A model generated the notes under the pieces. That model saw only the letters and a list, made by a program, of their open reading frames with translations. It was not told where the DNA came from and ran no database searches. Below are positions 63,838-64,000 of a stretch of 64,000 nt of DNA, piece by piece. Origin of the DNA: Setaria digitata (taxonomy: Eukaryota > Nematoda > Chromadorea > Rhabditida > Setariidae); the NCBI GenBank assembly GCA_003640385.1, contig RCAB01000069.1, positions 140,439-204,438 of the forward strand. The letters run 5' to 3'. A program made the translations under genes and the position numbers. Positions within the stretch are counted from its first letter, which is position 1. Each line of letters opens with the position of its first letter.

Positions 63838-64000
63838 AATAAGAATAACAATAACGATAATAACAATAATAATAAAATAATGATAATAAAATAATAATAA
63901 TAACAATAATGAAATAATTAATAATAATAAAATAACAATAATAAAATAATGATAATAAAATAATAATAATAAAATAATAATAATAAAATGATAATAATAA
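63838..64000. repeat. AAT-type trinucleotide microsatellite, runs off window end
   Basis: Long imperfect run of ATA/AAT/AAC triplets continuing past the last base, so its true length is unknown. Confidence 0.9.

Overview
The window is a stretch of nuclear chromosome from an animal, most likely a parasitic clade III (spirurid or filarial-type) nematode. It is AT-rich. Genes are split into many short exons (24 to about 380 bases) by AT-rich introns with GT...AG ends, many closing in TTTCAG or similar. The encoded proteins are eukaryotic housekeeping enzymes plus proteins that look nematode-specific, including one with a domain resembling the major sperm protein (MSP) fold. The species cannot be named from sequence alone. 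I saw no bacterial, viral or transposon coding sequence, no tRNA or rRNA that I could support, and no CRISPR array. All exon models below were built by hand from reading frame, splice signals and remembered family sequences; coding phases were checked at every junction given.

Left part, 0-13.3 kb, plus strand: the 3' part of an amino acid/auxin permease family transporter (189-1878); a four-span membrane protein with an MSP-like C-terminus (4438-7044); ALG5, which makes dolichyl-phosphate glucose for N-glycosylation (7614-9928); and POLR1C/RPAC1, a shared subunit of RNA polymerases I and III (10786-13326). Two short exons of an unknown minus-strand gene may lie at 3639-3955.

Middle, 14-28.3 kb, minus strand: an OPA3-like mitochondrial protein (14116-14933, first exon not found), the large subunit of ribonucleotide reductase (16024-21049, 16 exons, all catalytic cysteines visible) and an NCBP3-like RNA-binding/cap-binding protein (22456-28220). 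A near-perfect RNA hairpin of about 79 bases sits 45 bases upstream of the first recognised NCBP3 exon on the same strand and is the best candidate for an undescribed element.

From 28.3 to 39.8 kb no gene could be supported. It holds microsatellites and GC-richer patches. Then come an unassigned minus-strand gene fragment (39845-40465), ataxin-3 (41160-43606, minus), an unrecognised membrane protein (46016-49208, plus, 5' end unresolved next to an assembly gap), an orphan basic protein (50517-53609, minus) and a PGAM/UBASH3-like protein that has lost both catalytic histidines (55346-57554, plus). The last 6.4 kb is AT-rich, with only short coding-like exons near 61 kb and an AAT-type repeat running off the end.

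Two single-N scaffold joins (20105 and 45144) are each flanked by duplicated sequence. These look like unmerged contig overlaps rather than biology. Functionally the window is a mixed set of unrelated genes, not a pathway cluster. The two same-strand pairs with short spacing (ALG5-POLR1C and RNR-OPA3) are possible operons, which is unproven.
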